Of a stretch of 64,000 nucleotides of DNA, positions 62,222 to 64,000 are shown piece by piece. The stretch is from Corynebacterium pollutisoli. GTDB taxonomy: Bacteria > Actinomycetota > Actinomycetes > Mycobacteriales > Mycobacteriaceae. The translations under genes and the position numbers were made by a program. Each line of letters starts with the position of its first letter. Position 1 is the stretch's first letter. The notes beneath the pieces are model-generated. The model searched no databases and was not told the origin of the DNA. It was given only the letters and a program-made list of their open reading frames with translations. The stretch lies in contig NZ_FXAR01000008.1 in NCBI RefSeq assembly GCF_900177745.1, forward strand, positions 62,001 to 126,000, given 5' to 3'.

Positions 62222-62342
62222 GTATGGATTCCATACCCCACCTGCATCGCCCCAGTTCACACCTGGGAACGCGGACATGAACCCCTGAGAGATCACTAGG
62301 GTCGGTCCTAGTGTTTTGTGAACTGCAACACTTCTACAGTTC
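62222..62342 (+). promoter_or_regulatory. Operator-like palindromes and hairpin ahead of the aromatic-acid importer
   Basis: GTATGGA-T-TCCATAC (62222-62236) is a perfect palindrome. CACTAGG-N6-CCTAGTG followed by TTTT (62294-62317) looks like an intrinsic terminator 76 bases before the start codon, so it may attenuate transcription. GAACTG-N11-CAGTTC (62320-62342) follows. Together they suggest regulated expression. Confidence 0.5.
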
Positions 62343-62392
62343 GGTCATCCTCTCCGTCACAGAGAGTTTCCGGACTACAGAAGGACCCGAAA

Positions 62393-63784
62393 GTGAACAC
62401 CACAACCTCCCCGGCCACCTGGGCATCGCCGGCACACCGCCGCACGGTGTACCTCATCCTCGCCGTTGTCGGCATCTCCATCCTCTTCGACGGCTACGAC
62501 CTCGTCATCTACGGCGCCGTCCTCTCCTCGCTTCTCGACGACCCGTCCCACATCGGCCAGCTCTCCCCCGCCGTCGCCGGCACCCTGGGCTCCTGGGCCA
62601 TGATCGGCGTCCTCGTCGGTGCCCTGTCCGCCGGAGCCGTCGGCGACCGCGTCGGCCGCCGCAAGGTCATGCTCACCGCCATCGTGTGGTTCTCCATCGG
62701 CATGGGCCTCACCGCCCTGTCGACCTCGATCTTCATGTTCGGCTTCCTGCGCTTCGTCACCGGCCTCGGCGTCGGCATGATCGTCGCCACCGGCGGCGCC
62801 ATCATCGCGGAGTTCGCCCCCGCCAACCGCCGCAACCTCTTCAACGCGATCGTCTACTCCGGTGTCCCCGCCGGCGGCGTCATGGCCTCCCTGTTCGCCC
62901 TCGCCTTCGAGGATGCCATCGGCTGGCGCGGCCTGTTCATGATCGGCGCCTCCCCGCTGCTCTTCCTGCTGCCCCTCGCCTGGTTCGCCCTGCCGGAGTC
63001 CCCGCGCTGGCTCGTCGCCCGCGGCCGTAAGGCCGACGCCCGCGCCGTCTGCGTCCGCCACGGCCTGCCCGAGGGCACCTTCCTCGACACCCCCGCAGTC
63101 GCCGTCCCGGCCGCCGAGGCCAAGCGCGACGTCGAGAAGACCGGTTTCGCCGGCATCTTCTCCCGCTCCTACCTGCCGGGCACCCTCCTCATCGGCGCCA
63201 TGTCCTTCATCGGCCTGCTCTCCACCTACGGCCTCAACACCTGGCTGCCGAAGATCATGCAGTCCAACGGCGCCTCCGCCCACGACTCCCTCTACTCCCT
63301 GCTGTTCCTCAACGGTGGTGCCGTCGTCGGTGGCCTGACCGCCTCCTGGATCGCCGACAAGATCGGCGCCAAGGCCGTCATCACCTCCACCTTCGCCCTG
63401 GCCGCCGTGTCCCTGGCCATCCTCCCGATGTTCACCTCCGTCGCCCCGATGTACCCGTTCATCGTCGCCGCCGGCATCGGTGTCATCGGCACCCAGGTCC
63501 TCACCTACGGCCTGTCCGCCAACTACTACGGCACCGCCTCCCGTGCGGCCGGTGTCTCCTGGGTCGCCGGCTTCGGTCGCCTCGGCGGCATCGCCGGACC
63601 GGCCATCGGTGGCCTCATCATCGGCGCGGGCCTCGGCCCCACCGCCTCCTTCTGGATCTTCGCCGGTGCCGCCCTCGTCGGTGCCGTCGCCACCGCCCTC
63701 ATCCCGCGCTCCCCGGCCCAGGCCGAGATCGTCGCGGAGCAGGCGCCCGTAGAACGAAAGTTAGATGAGCCGGCCCTGAGCTGA
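62393..63784 (+). CDS. Aromatic acid:H+ symporter (AAHS family MFS; PcaK/BenK-like)
   Basis: A 463-residue 12-helix permease. The AAHS signature ILFDGYDLVIYGAVLSSLL in helix 1, motif A AGAVGDRVGRRKVML, and PESPRWLVARGRKADA after helix 6 are all present. Members import 4-hydroxybenzoate, vanillate, benzoate or gentisate. GTG 62393 has AAGGACC upstream. The substrate cannot be fixed from sequence, but it fits an organism that degrades lignin-type aromatics, in line with the cluster at the left end. Confidence 0.87.
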   Translation: MNTTTSPATWASPAHRRTVYLILAVVGISILFDGYDLVIYGAVLSSLLDDPSHIGQLSPAVAGTLGSWAMIGVLVGALSAGAVGDRVGRRKVMLTAIVWFSIGMGLTALSTSIFMFGFLRFVTGLGVGMIVATGGAIIAEFAPANRRNLFNAIVYSGVPAGGVMASLFALAFEDAIGWRGLFMIGASPLLFLLPLAWFALPESPRWLVARGRKADARAVCVRHGLPEGTFLDTPAVAVPAAEAKRDVEKTGFAGIFSRSYLPGTLLIGAMSFIGLLSTYGLNTWLPKIMQSNGASAHDSLYSLLFLNGGAVVGGLTASWIADKIGAKAVITSTFALAAVSLAILPMFTSVAPMYPFIVAAGIGVIGTQVLTYGLSANYYGTASRAAGVSWVAGFGRLGGIAGPAIGGLIIGAGLGPTASFWIFAGAALVGAVATALIPRSPAQAEIVAEQAPVERKLDEPALS

Positions 63785-63803
63785 TCGCACACCTGACGGA
63801 GAG

Positions 63804-63832
63804 GACCCCCTGACCAACACGGTCAGGGGGTC
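63804..63832 (+). terminator. Terminator after the AAHS gene
   Basis: Arms GACCCCCTGACC and GGTCAGGGGGTC around AACAC, then TTT; 20 bases after the stop. Confidence 0.85.
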
Positions 63833-63854
63833 TTTCCGATTCGTTATGACGAGC

Positions 63855-63950
63855 GTCGCAATTACGACCCGGAATCCCACAAGCCCCCGCTTATAGGGCC
63901 AGGTCGCGGAAATGGTACTACGTCGTAATTACGAACGTCGTAAATACGAC
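63855..63950. repeat. Three copies of palindrome GTCGTAATTACGAC
   Basis: GTCGCAATTACGAC (63855-63868), GTCGTAATTACGAA (63922-63935) and GTCGTAAATACGAC (63937-63950). The last two are 15 bases apart. They look like binding sites for a dimeric regulator but lie between the ends of two converging genes. A TATAAG-like -10 on the minus strand near 63890 might belong to a short transcript. Confidence 0.6.
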
Positions 63951-63955
63951 CAGCC

Positions 63956-64000
63956 TTACCAGGCGTACTCCGCGGTCTCCCCGTCGGAGAACTCCAGCCG
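63956..64000 (-). CDS. C-terminal end of an unidentified gene, partial
   Basis: Fourteen codons ending ...RLEFSDGETAEYAW, stop TAA at 63956-63958. Every sense codon ends in G or C, matching the coding style of this region, which favours this reading over an open plus-strand frame from ATG 63912. Too short to identify. Confidence 0.5.
   Translation of the reverse strand, partial: RLEFSDGETAEYAW

Noticed and set aside
63912..64000. Plus-strand frame from ATG 63912 open to the window end
   Set aside because: AT-rich codon ends and overlap with the palindromes; the minus-strand reading has all-G/C third bases.

Overview
The window looks like chromosome from a high-GC Corynebacterium or close relative. 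The housekeeping gene order (ychF; rmuC; ispH divergent from xseA-xseB; DUF4245 gene opposite glpX; fumC; PIN-PhoH ATPase), a methionine/alanine importer of the MetP-MetS type, and many genes that start 6-9 bases after a TAnnnT -10 box without a Shine-Dalgarno (leaderless style) all fit that genus. No rRNA, tRNA, CRISPR or insertion sequence was seen.

Positions 1-8,990 form a distinct block of lower GC (about 57% in lines counted by hand, against about 70% further right). It holds nine genes or gene parts, all on the minus strand: an OXCT-type CoA-transferase, an amidohydrolase, an IclR regulator, then (after a 362-base gap with a promoter/palindrome) biotin carboxyl carrier, biotin carboxylase and carboxyltransferase subunits, a HAD phosphatase, and the start of a PEP-synthase-like kinase running off the left edge. 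This set matches the hydroxyphenylethanone (Hpe) route known from Rhodococcus: phosphorylate a hydroxyacetophenone or acetovanillone, carboxylate the methyl ketone with a biotin enzyme, dephosphorylate, activate the beta-keto acid with CoA and cleave it to an aromatic acid plus a two-carbon unit. It is the most interesting system in the window.

Positions 9,240-28,230 carry mixed accessory and stress genes: CPBP protein, lipoprotein sugar dehydrogenase, secreted DUF4185 protein, GNAT protein, the divergent ku/ligD end-joining pair, a broken luciferase-like monooxygenase, isochorismatase-like hydrolase with a divergent AraC/DJ-1 regulator, DJ-1 and DnaB-N proteins, a 5'-nucleotidase with an internal stop, a tocopherol-cyclase-like protein, a VKOR-family protein under a CsoR/CstR-like operator, metY, and a small RIC-like protein under an FNR/DNR-like box.

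Positions 28,230-37,600 are rearranged: an McrBC restriction system whose insertion truncated a DUF4440 gene, a SulP transporter divergent from an orphan DNA methyltransferase, an HTH protein with two strong operators, and a patch of decayed duplications around a SMI1/KNR4 protein and a 2H-phosphoesterase/ABM fusion. Positions 37,600-64,000 are mostly core genome: GNAT-Nudix fusion, ychF, metPS, AI-2E family permease, rmuC, YkvI, ispH, xseAB, VWA protein, DUF4245, glpX, fumC, DUF2871, a TetR/MFS efflux pair, PIN-PhoH, an HTH-less LysR-like protein, DUF5997 and an aromatic-acid (AAHS) importer that could serve the same aromatic catabolism as the left-hand cluster.

A 13-base motif, GCTTNTCGACGCC, recurs at least 11 times from 13.3 kb onward, in genes (two reading frames) and between them, and is absent from the low-GC block. 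I do not recognise it.
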